The notes beneath the pieces are model-generated. The model saw only the letters and a list, made by a program, of their open reading frames with translations, was not told the DNA's origin and ran no database searches. Shown here one piece after another: positions 26,085 through 37,637 of a stretch of DNA of 64,000 bases (position 1 is the first letter of the stretch; the number at the start of each line of letters is the position of its first letter). This DNA comes from Hofstenia miamia (lineage: Eukaryota > Xenacoelomorpha > Acoela > Hofsteniidae). The position numbers were made by a program, and so were the translations under genes. Where the stretch lies: assembly GCA_900660155.1 (NCBI GenBank), contig CABFPE010000745.1, positions 142,407 through 206,406 on the forward strand. The letters are read 5' to 3'.

Positions 26085-26665
26085 TGGTTAATTTTCTTAT
26101 CCATAAAAATTCCATGCATTTCTAATGATTAACAATTGATGCAATTCTAATTCGCTATTTTCTATACATTACATGCAAAGAGTTACATTTCGTTTTTTCA
26201 AATGCACTGCTATTTCATTGTAAAAAAACCCATGCAATTAATTCGTTTTTCACTAATATCCAATGTACAAAAGGGAAGAATATTCGCCATACTTAAACAA
26301 TAGAGGTATATGAAATATAAACTTACATGATAAAGGCAATTTCGTCTTCTGAAAATTTATTCATGGATTATGTATAAAGACGCAATTTTCGTTTTTCTCA
26401 TCTACAAAAAAATCCATGCGTTCCTAATGATTAACAATCATCATAATTTAATTCATTCTGGGAAATCTATACATCACATGCAAAGGGCTACATCTCGTTT
26501 TTCAAATACGCTGCTATTTTGTTGTAAAAATTCCGTACATTTAATTCATTTTTGTTAATACAAAATGGAAATATTCGCCATACTTAAACATTACAGGTGT
26601 ATGAAATATAGACTTACATGATAAAGACAATTTGGCTTTCTGAAAGATTATACATGCGATGCTAT
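26085..26665 (+). repeat. Diverged tandem repeat, two units of about 290-300 bp
   Basis: Unit 1 (about 26085-26375) and unit 2 (about 26385-26665) share an ordered series of words: CCATGCRTTYCTAATGATTA, CATGCAAAGRGYTACATYTC, the TTCGCCATACTTAAACA block, and TATGAAATATARACTTACAT. The spacing between matching words is 301 near the start and 291 near the end, so small indels have built up. Not coding. It adjoins the fold-back element on its right. Confidence 0.85.
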
Positions 26666-26679
26666 TAGTAAGATTTGTA

Positions 26680-27480
26680 CATACCCATGTAGCCACCACC
26701 AGTTGACCACTGGTGGGGAATGAGTGGCATGGGCGGCCATCAGTTCCCACTAGTGGACCCCTGGTGGGGAAACAGTGGCAGGAGTGGCAATTAAAGCCGC
26801 TCATAGCTACCAGTGGACCACTGGTGGAGAAGTAGTGACATCTGATTTACTTTTAATCATAAATAATATATGATCTAATGCTTGCAAATAAAATATTATT
26901 CATTATTATGCTTCTTTGATCTCATAAATTCAGAGTGAAGAGATTTTTTGCAATTTTCTGCTTGCAAAAATTATAAGATATATGTGCAGAATAAAACTTC
27001 AAAGTAATTTATTCACGATTATTCGCGGACCTTGAAATTAATATGTCTATATGAGTACTTAAAATTGGGCAAAAGTTATTTTTAATTATTGGAAAAAATA
27101 ATGTTTAAAAATTGCAATTTCTTCTGAAATTGAATATTAAATTTAAATTGGGCATTTTTGTATGCTTGTTATTGCTTATAATAAAAAAATTCTTTATATT
27201 TTCCATTGCCAAATTTAAAACAATTTAAATAGTAAGCTTGCTAGCATTTCCTTCAACCTTTTGTTGGATTTGTGTTAGTTTAAACTGCAATGTTTAAATT
27301 CCATCAATATAAAAGCTTGCTTTTGTTACATTTGAAACATTGCTCTGATGATGAAATCGTAATTTTGCCAAGAGTTAGCAACTGGTGGTCCACTGGTGTA
27401 CGAGCAGCCTAATCCACCTGGTGGTCCAACGTCCCTGCCACTGGTGGTCCATCAGTGGTTGGCTATGTGGGTATCCATGC
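26680..27480. mobile_element. Fold-back element with CCACTGGTGG arrays
   Basis: The left block (26680-26835) starts TACCCATGTAGCCACCACCA and holds several CCAGT..ACCACTGGTGG words. The right block (27379-27475) ends CCACTGGTGGTCCATCAGTG then GTTGGCTATGTGGGTA, which is the left start in reverse complement (TACCCACATAGCCAACCACT). The CCACTGGTGG/CCACCAGTGG motif occurs several times in each block and nowhere between them. The 540-base middle is AT-rich and non-coding. This is the layout of a fold-back or long-TIR non-autonomous DNA transposon whose ends are arrays of a short motif. I cannot name its superfamily. Confidence 0.72.
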
Positions 27481-29221
27481 TTTCATCAATACACTATTAT
27501 GATATTTTTTTACACAGTGGTCTTCTTTTTGCATTTTTTTTATTTATACGAATTTTTTGGGTTGTAAATGTTTGCTGACTGTTACATCATTTGTCATCTT
27601 TACACATTTTTTCAGTTTTATTTGCTTTATTACTCTTGTGTGGTTGTATACATTATATGGTTTTCTGCTTTTCACTGCTTTTGTAATTTTAATGCGCACG
27701 AATTCCTTATCCACTCATATTCTAGTTTGTATAGAAACAATGACACATTCATCATTCATAGTCTTGTTGATATCTTTTCCATTGTATTGTGTAGTTGCTC
27801 TAGAAATGAGAATACGTTTTTTCAGCCAATTCACTGTTCTTGTAGTTGATGTACTGCTACAATCTTGATTCCCCATTGTTGGATATGATTTCCAATCATT
27901 AAATTAGCAACAGCTCCAAGTCAAGATCGACTTCTAGACGTACAAATGCTTGTAAATAGTATATTATTCACACGTAAATAATATTTGTGTATGGTATTTC
28001 AAAAATAGATTGCTAAGAAATTTGAGAAAATTGCAAGCTAATATTTTGTAAGCGTAAGAGCTCTACAATATCACCCAGCTAAAAAATTGAAATGTAAATA
28101 TGTTGAGAGTTAAGGATTTAGTTAAAATTCAGGCATGAGGTAAAAAAAATTATTAAACCATATATTAAAATAATAGCCATATTGTCAAGATTTCTGTGAA
28201 TTGTGAATTAATAACTTAAAAGTCACTATAGCAAAAAGCAATTACTATAAAATTGCTCAACCATGGTAAACACTAACATAACTTGAAAATTTAATACATA
28301 TTTGGTTAATAATATCATCCATATGCCAAGTGTTTTGTCGAATATTGCTTAAAAATACAAATATTAATAAGTGCTTGATTAAAATATAAGAGTTAGAAAC
28401 AAGAAATACTAAAAACGCGTGAAATATTGCAAATTAGTAAAAACAATGAAAGCAAAAACATTAAATTCAGGGGATCAAAGGGATACCAATGTTTCTATGT
28501 GTAGACATACTTTGAGATCTAAACCAAAGCCCCAGCTTTACATGTAATTTGAGATTGAAATCAAAAATAAGTATCACCTCACCAGGGCTAACAATTCAGT
28601 TTAGATATTTCTGCCTTCACTTCATTTAGATTGTTGACTATGACTCCACAATAATATATGAATTCTACAAGTCAAATTAACATTAATTGGTTTAGACAAG
28701 TACTATTTAACATCATGTTGCTCAAGATAACAAAAAAGCATAAAATTACTCAAAAGCATTTCAATTATTGATTGAAAATAGGAAACTTAATAAGTCTTCA
28801 AGGAATAAATTCACCCCAGCACTGCTACATAAATCTCGAATGTTGAATAAAACCAAATTTAAATGCACATTTGGTAAAATTATAAAAGTACTTGTATAAT
28901 AAAAAACCGTGTTTGAATTTATACACTTAATATTCATATAGAGTTCATTTTTTCACAACAATTGATTGTGATGATAGTGGGTTTTGAATATTTATTCATT
29001 AAATATATAATTCCATGCCTACAATTTACCATGAATTTTCCATTTTTTGCAATAAAAGGTTGACATTCCAACAAGTTTTTGTTGTGTTAACAAATTATTA
29101 GCGTGTTACTGGATGGATATAATGATCAAATGTACAGTAAGCCTGAAAATAGAGGATGCAAAATTGAGTTTGATAAGAAAAAACGCCAAATCACTCGTAA
29201 TGATGTAGTGATTGACAGCTG
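27481..29221. other. AT-rich non-coding stretch
   Basis: Overlapping plus-strand frames at 27385-27868 are hydrophobic only because the DNA is T-rich; none has a family signature. Nothing else recognised. Confidence 0.6.
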
Positions 29222-30550
29222 GCAACCTCAGTCGTTTTTATAAGTAGTCGAGATAGCCGTGACACGCTCCGTGTAACCCAGTGGAATATAAACTCAGTGA
29301 AGAATAAACTTGAAATTGATTGTGTTTTTAATATGTTGTTGAAATCAGACATGATATTTCTAAATGAAATAAAGACCCCGTTACGCTTCGGAATGCATGG
29401 TTATGAAACTATTCAAACTGACCAAAAAGCAGGACATCGAGGTGGATGTGCAGTTCTTATGACGTATGTGTTGTATGCTGTTCTACAATTAGTCGAACTT
29501 ACGTCGAATGTGATAATTTTTCGGTTACAAAGCGTACTGGGTGTTCATTGTGTGTGTATATATCTGGCACCTTCGGATTCACAGTACTTCTCACTTGACT
29601 CCATGGCCAAATTGAATAAAATCATTATGTGCAATCCCCACGACAGCTTCGTGATTCTTGGAGATTTTAACTCTCATTTCGGATCTTTAGTAAACAAGTT
29701 TCTGCTAAATGTTCCGTGTGAAGCCAGTTATTTGAATTATGATGACATAATCAGGTCACCTAATGAGAATGCGAAGATAGTAAAGAACTCTTTAAGTGCG
29801 TTTGTTATTCTGAATAACTTCGTGTATAAGGATAAAACTTTTAAGGGCTCCTTGACTTATAGGAAAAAGCATAATTGGATATCTGAACTCGACTATTGCA
29901 TCGTATTACCGAGAATACTAGATAGTGTCTTATCATTTGATGTGAACCAAAGTCTGAGTGTACCTTCCGACCATGCACCATTGACTGTGTCCTTTGATGT
30001 TCGCCATTTATCTCGAGATGTCCTTCCTTTTAATTTGTTGAAACGGTCTGAGTTTTTAGGTGCTCATGCTGCAGAAACTAAACTCCCTTCCGTTAATCGT
30101 CGCCAATTTCGGATAGAAGATACAGACTGCAATAAGTTCTATCAACAGATGTCTCTTGTCGACCCTCCCGATGATGTTGTTGATGCCAACGATAGCGTTA
30201 CTCTTTTAAATGATATGGTGCGTAGCAAATTCAAAGGGTGTTCAGTTAAATCAAGTATGAATGGATATGGCAGTCACCCCCCCCCCAAAAGAGTTGGTGT
30301 GGTATTCTGGATAGAAAGGATAATACTGTCTCTGATAATCCTTCTGGTGATGAGTTCAATCCATCATTTTGAGACTCTTTTGAATCCTGATCACGAAGAA
30401 AGGGTTGAACTGTTAGAGTTATGCAATGGACCTTCAATACCAGTGACTGATAATCCTATCGCTTTTGATGAGTTTGTGAGTGCCACTGCCGAATGTAAAA
30501 ATAACAGCAGTGGTAGACCTCTGGGATACCGGCTGCGACTTTTAAATTGA
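29222..30550 (+). CDS. LINE AP-endonuclease domain region
   Basis: The frame holds TLRVTQWNINSVKNKLEI at the start, as in LINE endonucleases (xxWNINS). MIFLNEIKT carries the catalytic Glu, then come HRGGCAVL, FVILGDFNSHFG (GDFN box), WISELDYCIV (LDYxxV) and SVPSDHAPLTVSF (SDHxPL box). All the main APE motifs are present in order, so this part is well preserved and relatively young. It ends at 30550, where the RT begins in a different frame, so endonuclease and RT are no longer joined. Starting at GTG 29297 would cut off the conserved WNINS motif, so the true reading comes from further 5', about 29222. Confidence 0.85.
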   Translation, partial: ATSVVFISSRDSRDTLRVTQWNINSVKNKLEIDCVFNMLLKSDMIFLNEIKTPLRFGMHGYETIQTDQKAGHRGGCAVLMTYVLYAVLQLVELTSNVIIFRLQSVLGVHCVCIYLAPSDSQYFSLDSMAKLNKIIMCNPHDSFVILGDFNSHFGSLVNKFLLNVPCEASYLNYDDIIRSPNENAKIVKNSLSAFVILNNFVYKDKTFKGSLTYRKKHNWISELDYCIVLPRILDSVLSFDVNQSLSVPSDHAPLTVSFDVRHLSRDVLPFNLLKRSEFLGAHAAETKLPSVNRRQFRIEDTDCNKFYQQMSLVDPPDDVVDANDSVTLLNDMVRSKFKGCSVKSSMNGYGSHPPPKRVGVVFWIERIILSLIILLVMSSIHHFETLLNPDHEERVELLELCNGPSIPVTDNPIAFDEFVSATAECKNNSSGRPLGYRLRLLN

Positions 30551-30614
30551 TGCCAGATAAGTGGATGGAATATCTGTGCTTTTTATTAAACTTTATATTC
30601 CCTTCTCGCGTTTT

Positions 30615-31517
30615 CCCAGGGCTTTGGTGTATCAACCATCTAGTTACGATCTTCAAGAAAGGCTCACGCAAAGATTGTAGTAATTACCGTGTTATCTCTA
30701 TTATGGACTCTTTGGCTAAAATATATGATCGTATCTTATGAAAGCGTCTAGAAATGTGGTCCAAGCCGGATAGAGAACAAGCTGGTGCGCAAAAGGGAAG
30801 ATCATGCGCAGAATGGATTCTGTGTCTTAGACTCTTGATGGATTATGCGCTTTATAAAAAAGTCACGTTATACGTTGCGTTTATAGACTTTTCGAAGGCA
30901 TATGACCGTGTCCCGAGGTCTGGCCTTGTACGGGCTTTGAAAGCTTTTGGATGCAGAGTCGTCATGCTATGTGCCCTAGCGGCAATGTATGAAGATAGCA
31001 ACTTGTGCTTGGAATGGCAATCATTAGTGTTACATTTGGCGTGAAACAGGGCTCACCTTCTTCATGTTTTTTATTTACTCTGTATGTAAGCCCTTTAATA
31101 CGCAAACTGAAACTGAAATGTGGAAATGACGGTTTTCTCGGCACCTTACACTGCCTCCTATTAATGGATGATACCATAATTTTGTCTACCACCAAGGATG
31201 GTTTTATAAAAAAGTTAAATATTCTTGATGAGTTCTGTGATCTATCCAGTATGCAGATTAATGAAAGGAAAACTAAATTCATGGTTGTGAATGGTGAACT
31301 TCAGGACAGGGAGGATATTGCTCTTGGCTCTTTTATTATGAAGCATTGTCTCTTCTACGTATATCTCGGCAGTGTCTTCAGTTGCACTGGTAAATCAAAA
31401 CCTGCACATGAAAAGCATTGTGATGTAAAGTGTTGTCATGATTTAAAGTTTGTTTCTTTCATATCAAAGAACTCTCTGTTCCCTTTCGCTATTAAGAAAA
31501 AGGTGTTGGACGCAGCC
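30615..31517 (+). repeat. 903-bp tandem duplication, unit 1
   Basis: Followed at once by unit 2 (31518-32420). All the stretches I compared are identical, including the stops and the encoded peptides. The junction has a short run of C shared with both ends. Length 903 is 301 codons. Confidence 0.93.
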
Positions 31518-32420
31518 CCCAGGGCTTTGGTGTATCAACCATCTAGTTACGATCTTCAAGAAAGGCTCACGCAAAGATTGTAGTAATTACCGTGTTATCT
31601 CTATTATGGACTCTTTGGCTAAAATATATGATCGTATCTTATGAAAGCGTCTAGAAATGTGGTCCAAGCCGGATAGAGAACAAGCTGGTGCGCAAAAGGG
31701 AAGATCATGCGCAGAATGGATTCTGTGTCTTAGACTCTTGATGGATTATGCGCTTTATAAAAAAGTCACGTTATACGTTGCGTTTATAGACTTTTCGAAG
31801 GCATATGACCGTGTCCCGAGGTCTGGCCTTGTACGGGCTTTGAAAGCTTTTGGATGCAGAGTCGTCATGCTATGTGCCCTAGCGGCAATGTATGAAGATA
31901 GCAACTTGTGCTTGGAATGGCAATCATTAGTGTTACATTTGGCGTGAAACAGGGCTCACCTTCTTCATGTTTTTTATTTACTCTGTATGTAAGCCCTTTA
32001 ATACGCAAACTGAAACTGAAATGTGGAAATGACGGTTTTCTCGGCACCTTACACTGCCTCCTATTAATGGATGATACCATAATTTTGTCTACCACCAAGG
32101 ATGGTTTTATAAAAAAGTTAAATATTCTTGATGAGTTCTGTGATCTATCCAGTATGCAGATTAATGAAAGGAAAACTAAATTCATGGTTGTGAATGGTGA
32201 ACTTCAGGACAGGGAGGATATTGCTCTTGGCTCTTTTATTATGAAGCATTGTCTCTTCTACGTATATCTCGGCAGTGTCTTCAGTTGCACTGGTAAATCA
32301 AAACCTGCACATGAAAAGCATTGTGATGTAAAGTGTTGTCATGATTTAAAGTTTGTTTCTTTCATATCAAAGAACTCTCTGTTCCCTTTCGCTATTAAGA
32401 AAAAGGTGTTGGACGCAGCC
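31518..32420 (+). repeat. 903-bp tandem duplication, unit 2
   Basis: Identical to 30615-31517 as far as I can read. No N lies at the junction, unlike the other two long duplications in this window. Confidence 0.93.
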
Positions 32421-32956
32421 CTGCTTTCTGCAATCCTCTACAGTTGTGAATCTTGGCTAACGAATAGCTTGAAACCTGTGCAATTGTTGTACATTAGTGC
32501 CATCAAGGCATTATTGGGTGTAAGACGCACGACTACTAACGACCTCTGCCTTGTTGAGCTCGTTCTCCCCTCAATTAACGGATATGTGAAGGACGTGCAG
32601 TTCAAGTACTTCAAATGAATTCTCACATCTAGGAGTGACATGGTGGTCGATCTTTTTAATTTCGTGTACAGACTCTGCAACACCTCAAATACACCGTGTG
32701 CCCATTACTTAAGAGCTATCATTGAATCGGATGGAAATTTCATCGAGAGGGACTTAGATAATCTTAAAGATAAAATCCGTAGCTCTAATCGGTCGAAAGC
32801 TGTAACTTATAATGGATTAAACCCCGATCTTGCAGTTCATAGAATGTACTCATCGCACGTTCACAGTGATCTTGAAAGGATAAAAGCTTCTAGGTTACGT
32901 TTGTCATCGCATAGCCTGGCAATCAAATCCGGCAGATGGGCTCGAACAGCCTGGCA

Positions 32957-33956
32957 NNNNNNNNNNNNNNNNNNNNNNNNNNNNNNNNNNNNNNNNNNNN
33001 NNNNNNNNNNNNNNNNNNNNNNNNNNNNNNNNNNNNNNNNNNNNNNNNNNNNNNNNNNNNNNNNNNNNNNNNNNNNNNNNNNNNNNNNNNNNNNNNNNNN
33101 NNNNNNNNNNNNNNNNNNNNNNNNNNNNNNNNNNNNNNNNNNNNNNNNNNNNNNNNNNNNNNNNNNNNNNNNNNNNNNNNNNNNNNNNNNNNNNNNNNNN
33201 NNNNNNNNNNNNNNNNNNNNNNNNNNNNNNNNNNNNNNNNNNNNNNNNNNNNNNNNNNNNNNNNNNNNNNNNNNNNNNNNNNNNNNNNNNNNNNNNNNNN
33301 NNNNNNNNNNNNNNNNNNNNNNNNNNNNNNNNNNNNNNNNNNNNNNNNNNNNNNNNNNNNNNNNNNNNNNNNNNNNNNNNNNNNNNNNNNNNNNNNNNNN
33401 NNNNNNNNNNNNNNNNNNNNNNNNNNNNNNNNNNNNNNNNNNNNNNNNNNNNNNNNNNNNNNNNNNNNNNNNNNNNNNNNNNNNNNNNNNNNNNNNNNNN
33501 NNNNNNNNNNNNNNNNNNNNNNNNNNNNNNNNNNNNNNNNNNNNNNNNNNNNNNNNNNNNNNNNNNNNNNNNNNNNNNNNNNNNNNNNNNNNNNNNNNNN
33601 NNNNNNNNNNNNNNNNNNNNNNNNNNNNNNNNNNNNNNNNNNNNNNNNNNNNNNNNNNNNNNNNNNNNNNNNNNNNNNNNNNNNNNNNNNNNNNNNNNNN
33701 NNNNNNNNNNNNNNNNNNNNNNNNNNNNNNNNNNNNNNNNNNNNNNNNNNNNNNNNNNNNNNNNNNNNNNNNNNNNNNNNNNNNNNNNNNNNNNNNNNNN
33801 NNNNNNNNNNNNNNNNNNNNNNNNNNNNNNNNNNNNNNNNNNNNNNNNNNNNNNNNNNNNNNNNNNNNNNNNNNNNNNNNNNNNNNNNNNNNNNNNNNNN
33901 NNNNNNNNNNNNNNNNNNNNNNNNNNNNNNNNNNNNNNNNNNNNNNNNNNNNNNNN
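32957..33956. other. Assembly gap, 1000 N
   Basis: Exactly 1000 Ns, a conventional length rather than a measured one. It interrupts the LINE on its left and is followed by a TA repeat (33957-33977). Confidence 0.98.
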
Positions 33957-33977
33957 TATATATATATATATATATAT

Positions 33978-34580
33978 CAATCAATTTGGGTTCAGCGAAA
34001 ACCATTTTGCTAATAACGCTGTTTGTAACATCATTGAAATAATCAGATCTGCACTAAATGAAGGCAAATGCAGTGCAATACTTTTTTTTGATCTAAGTAA
34101 AGCCTTCAACAGCATTAGCCACAAAATTCTTCTTCAAAATCAATAAAACGTTGCCTTCTATAATAACAGCTCAAAACTAATAGAAAACTATCCATTAGGC
34201 AGACCGCAAAGAACAAAAATGTTTAACATATACTCAGATTATTTATCTACAAAGCAAGGTGAGCCACAGTAAATAACAGTAAATAACTCCATGTATCTGT
34301 AAAAAATTGCATGCAAATGTTAGAAATTGATTCAAAGTCACTAGCAAACTATTTTAAAAACAATCACCTAAAACTAAGTATAAATAAAACAGAGTTTATG
34401 ATATTTAGAAACAAGTTTTTCATAAATGTGAATATAGATGATATGGTCATAATACAAAATCAAATCATCAAGCCTACATTAAAAGCTCAATATCTGGGAA
34501 TAACAGTTGATGAAAATCTAAATTTTGCTGATAAAATTTCTATCCGAGTGAAAAAACTAGCGTCTGGAAGGAAAAGCTAA
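33978..34580 (+). mobile_element. LINE RT fragment (Jockey/CR1-like), inactive
   Basis: Just after the TA repeat, one frame reads NFGFSENHFANNAVCNIIEI then ILFFDLSKAFNSISHKILLQ, the RT motif F.DLSKAF. After a degraded part with STKQGEP (remnant of the xPQG box), the frame at 34311-34580 gives SLANYFKNNHLKLSINKTEF, KAQYLGITVDENLNF and IRVKKLASG, the post-palm region. The YADD box is not visible. Different family from the LINE left of the gap, whose motif A is FIDFSKAYD. 5' part lost in the gap or absent. Confidence 0.78.
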
Positions 34581-34803
34581 TCTCCTATTAAAGATGCTAC
34601 GAATCATATTATTATACTCCACGCTTATACTACAACACAATACATGTACTGCTACCACATTTTCTTTCTTCACTTAATTTAGCCTTAAGGACACTATTTT
34701 CAATAAAAAAGCATGAAAGTGTAAATTATATAAAAAATAATCTTAAAATATTATCGCCATATTTCATGATTCAATATATATATTTCAACTTACTCGGGGG
34801 ACC

Positions 34804-35539
34804 ATGAATTATGGTATGTGGTGCAATATGGAAGTGTGGTTTCGCAAGATTGTTCGCATCACTGGTACTCTCCGAAGCTCTCAATCTGGTCGGATTCTGA
34901 AAAAAGAATTCTTGCCACTCCTTAAAAGTAATTCAACATATCAGCAGGATGGTGCCCCAAGTCATACCTCAAAAGAAATGAAAAACTTCTTCCACAATAA
35001 TGGGGTTGCTGTCCTTGCTGACTGCCTTGCCCAATCTCCAGATCTTAACATTATCGAAAATATGTGAAAAGAGGTCAAATATCGAATTGGACAGCATACT
35101 CTTCAAACTGAAGCCGAGCTGTGGAACGCAATAAAGAAAAAATTTTATGCAATTCCCAACAGCTTTATTGAAAAACTTTTCTTCAATCCCTGATCGCCTT
35201 GAAGGTGTTATTTGCTCAAAGGGACACCCTACAAAAGAAGAGACAATTTTATTGCTAAGTGCTTGTATTGCCTCTATTAATTTATGTAACTTATTTTGAA
35301 TTCACTTTTTCGGATTTGCTCTTTTATTATTAAAATTTTTTCAGGTTGCCGAATACATTTTCCAATACAAGTTTTCTAATTTTGATTAAAAATTAATAGC
35401 CAATTGTTATTCTACATATTTTATGGTATTATACATACACATTTCCTTTTCTTAATCAAAATAACACTTAGTTATCCAATGAATGTTCATTATTTATTCA
35501 AAATAGCAAGGTGGTCGAATACATATTTCCAGTACTGTA
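34804..35539 (+). mobile_element. Tc1-like DNA transposon, 3' fragment (inactive)
   Basis: The frame 34804-35067 holds the second half of a Tc1/mariner transposase: MNYGMWCNMEVWF, then YQQDGAPSHTSKEMKNFF with the middle catalytic Asp, and QSPDLNIIENM with the final Glu, 35 residues apart by my count. A stop follows where the family has Trp (ENLW), and KEVKYRIG continues in frame. The first catalytic Asp and the DNA-binding domain are missing. About 35513-35539 reads GGTCGAATACATATTTCCAG then TACTGTA, a typical Tc1 end, and a similar word (GCCGAATACATTTTCCAATA) lies at about 35347. No matching left end found before 34804. Confidence 0.8.
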
Positions 35540-35692
35540 CTTTAATAAAATGTTGAAACTTTCTATTAAAGTGTATTGCTGTGGTTTAAAATGTTAGAGA
35601 TTAACGAGTTTTCTTAGAAAATTTTGAATTTTTGAAAAAATATTAAATTCACTCTATACCTAATGTTCATGTACTTATAAATTTTTGAGCCC

Positions 35693-35899
35693 ATGGAAAC
35701 AACAAAGATATCCCAAACCCATTGGCGCGTGCAGTGGGCAAAGTCAGAAGTCGCGGGAACGAAAGCCCTTAAGATCGAAGGCTTCGCACAAGGACACGTC
35801 TCGCTGAGACAGCTGGGTCACAGATTTAGAGCAAAAAAGAGAAAAGATTCCTCTATTTCGTGGTGCTTTCACATTGAGCATAGCTTTAATAATTGTTGA
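35693..35899 (+). other. GC-richer 68-codon open frame, not recognised
   Basis: The frame METTKISQTHWRVQWAKSEV ... SLRQLGHRFRAKKRKD stands out because bases 35722-35830 are much richer in G and C than their surroundings. The basic C-terminal stretch could be from a transposase or a fragment of a host gene, but I recognise no family and there is no supporting neighbour. It may equally be a non-coding insertion. Confidence 0.25.
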
Positions 35900-37637
35900 G
35901 TTTTTGAGCGCTTAAAAATATTTTATGGGATCATTGAATTTTTCAAAAAATCCCCAGGCTGTTTAAGGTTAAAAACAGTAATAGATATGGACGGGCCCTT
36001 GCGGGGGTTTGGGCAGACGTATTGCAAAAATATGACGGCATTTAAAAATAGACTGATTTGAGAATTATCCAAGAGTACACTCAAATCAACTCAAATGCAG
36101 TGAATGCTAAAGAATTTTTGAACATTCTACATTGTCAAGACTGGGATTGCTCGTAAGTATTCAACTATGTCCATCTCTGATTAATCGTATCCCTATCATT
36201 AAATGTTTTCAAGAAATATTTTTTAAATTTACTACAAAAATGAATAAAATTTTTTCTATAAATATAAAGGCCCATATAGAATTTTTTGCTATTTCTCGAT
36301 TTCCTTTTATATTTTATATCCGTGAGCAACGATGCAGGATTTGAGTAATTAGGGATGCTATCACCATTAAGTTCTTTCTTAAAGACATTTTTTATAAATG
36401 TTCTATAGAATTGATACAATAAAAGTCCAATGTGAGATAATACAGTTGTAGCGCATCAATATATTTAAGAGGATTAAGCAAATTCAATTGTTACGTTTGT
36501 TAATTTTGATTTAAGCAGGCGTTCGAATTTTAATTTGAAGCTTCTACGAAAATCTTGATGTTGAGCAGCAATGAATATTTAAGAAGTCCAGCATTTATCA
36601 GTTATAGTCGGGTGTATTATATAATCCTTATGATTTGATATTTGATAAAAGTAAAGAAATTTATAGGTGTCATAAGAAGTTTTGTTTAATGTAAATTCGA
36701 GCATTTTTGCATATTTATGATTGGATGGCGGGCACAGGCAGCGTTAATTCTGAAAACAAATCACTGTAGTATCCCTACCCGCACAACACTAATATGCATA
36801 AAACTTCAAAAATTCCTCACAAAAGATAATAAATGTAAAAGTTGAATTAGTACTGCAGGCTTCCATCATTTTGTATTTTATCTTCTTAATTCCAAAAATA
36901 TTTAATCAGCAATTTTCATTCTCATCCTCCTCACTATAATAGCTGTGCAACGAGGTCTCTACTCATTCTAACAAAAAATTATAAATTGAAATAAGTTGCA
37001 AAAAATTCACAGCAATCAAACAATACTGATATTTTCAAACGAATCACAGTTTCGTAATAGTCTATTTTTTAAAATTCAGCTCCTTTTTCAATCAATATTT
37101 TCGAAAACCTCCGCCCTGACCATATCCATCTCTGTTTTGAACAAAGTTGCATAGAAGTGTATACATTTTATTAATTTCGTGGCCAATGTAAAGCAGGATA
37201 ATTCAATATGAGAAGTTGGAACTTCTGCTGACGGCTGCAAGACCACTTCAATTATATCAGTTATTGCCACGATTAATATTTTTTTCTAAGCGGTTATGCA
37301 CAATACAATAGTTGAATATGCTGCAGGTCAGGGCTGGGCCAGGCTTGGCACAAGATATTGTAAAAATAGGCCGAAATGTAAATAATTTGCATTGATTGCT
37401 ATTAATTTATAAGAAATATGTTGAAAAATAATATTTAAATGTTGAAATTTTATTTTTGTATCGTATACTCTTCTAAAGCTCAATTTAGGAATAATTGAAT
37501 TTCAGTGTGTAGATCTCATTAGCCATTTTTAAAACACACAGCATTGCCTTAACAAACCGAAAAATTGATGAATTTGTTTTGGCAATGATAATAATGTGCG
37601 AATTGGCACTAATTTTAATAGGATTTGTTTGGGTTTT
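35900..37637. other. Non-coding stretch with GC-rich patches
   Basis: AT-rich apart from two patches, near 35988-36035 (GACGGGCCCTTGCGGGGGTT) and 37325-37365 (GGGCTGGGCCAGGCTTGGC). Both are followed by ATATTGYAAAAATA-like words, so they may be related small-transposon ends. No gene. Confidence 0.5.

Larger units (their letters stand above)
30547..32618 (+). pseudogene. LINE reverse transcriptase, duplicated and broken
   Basis: The first pass (30547-31517) has VTIFKKGSRKDCSNYRVISI, GAQKGRSCAEWIL, FIDFSKAYDRVPR, then in another frame VKQGSPSSCFLF, LLLMDDTIILST and MQINERKTKFMVV. At 31518 it jumps back to the block that starts at 30615 and repeats the whole series, then continues past the first pass with LLSAILYSCESWLTNSL and LLYISAIKALLGVRRTTTND. 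Stops at 30741 and 31044 and one frame change recur identically in both passes, so the defects are older than the duplication. Confidence 0.85.
29222..32956 (+). mobile_element. APE-type LINE with an internal 903-bp duplication (inactive, cut by a gap)
   Basis: Order along the plus strand: AP-endonuclease domain (29222-30550), reverse transcriptase (30547 onward, partly duplicated), post-RT region (to 32618), and a C-terminal segment (32640-32956) that runs into the 1000-N gap. The RT has the YR.IS block, FIDFSKAYDRVPR, GVKQGSPSSCFLF and LLMDDTIIL in place of the usual YADD box, then the ILYSCESWL tail. The reading frame changes between endonuclease and RT and again inside the RT, and stops occur at 30741 and 31044, so this copy cannot make a full protein. 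Clade not assigned; the MDD variant marks a particular invertebrate LINE lineage. Confidence 0.88.

Noticed and set aside
26680-27480. CRISPR-like array from the repeated CCACTGGTGG words
   Set aside because: The spacing is irregular, the two blocks face each other, and this is animal DNA; a fold-back element explains it.
27385-27868. Four overlapping hydrophobic plus-strand frames
   Set aside because: They look like membrane proteins only because the DNA is T-rich; three frames look equally hydrophobic.
32904-34042. Open frames of over 350 codons across the first gap
   Set aside because: Nearly all residues are unknown (Ns); the frames are artefacts of the gap.
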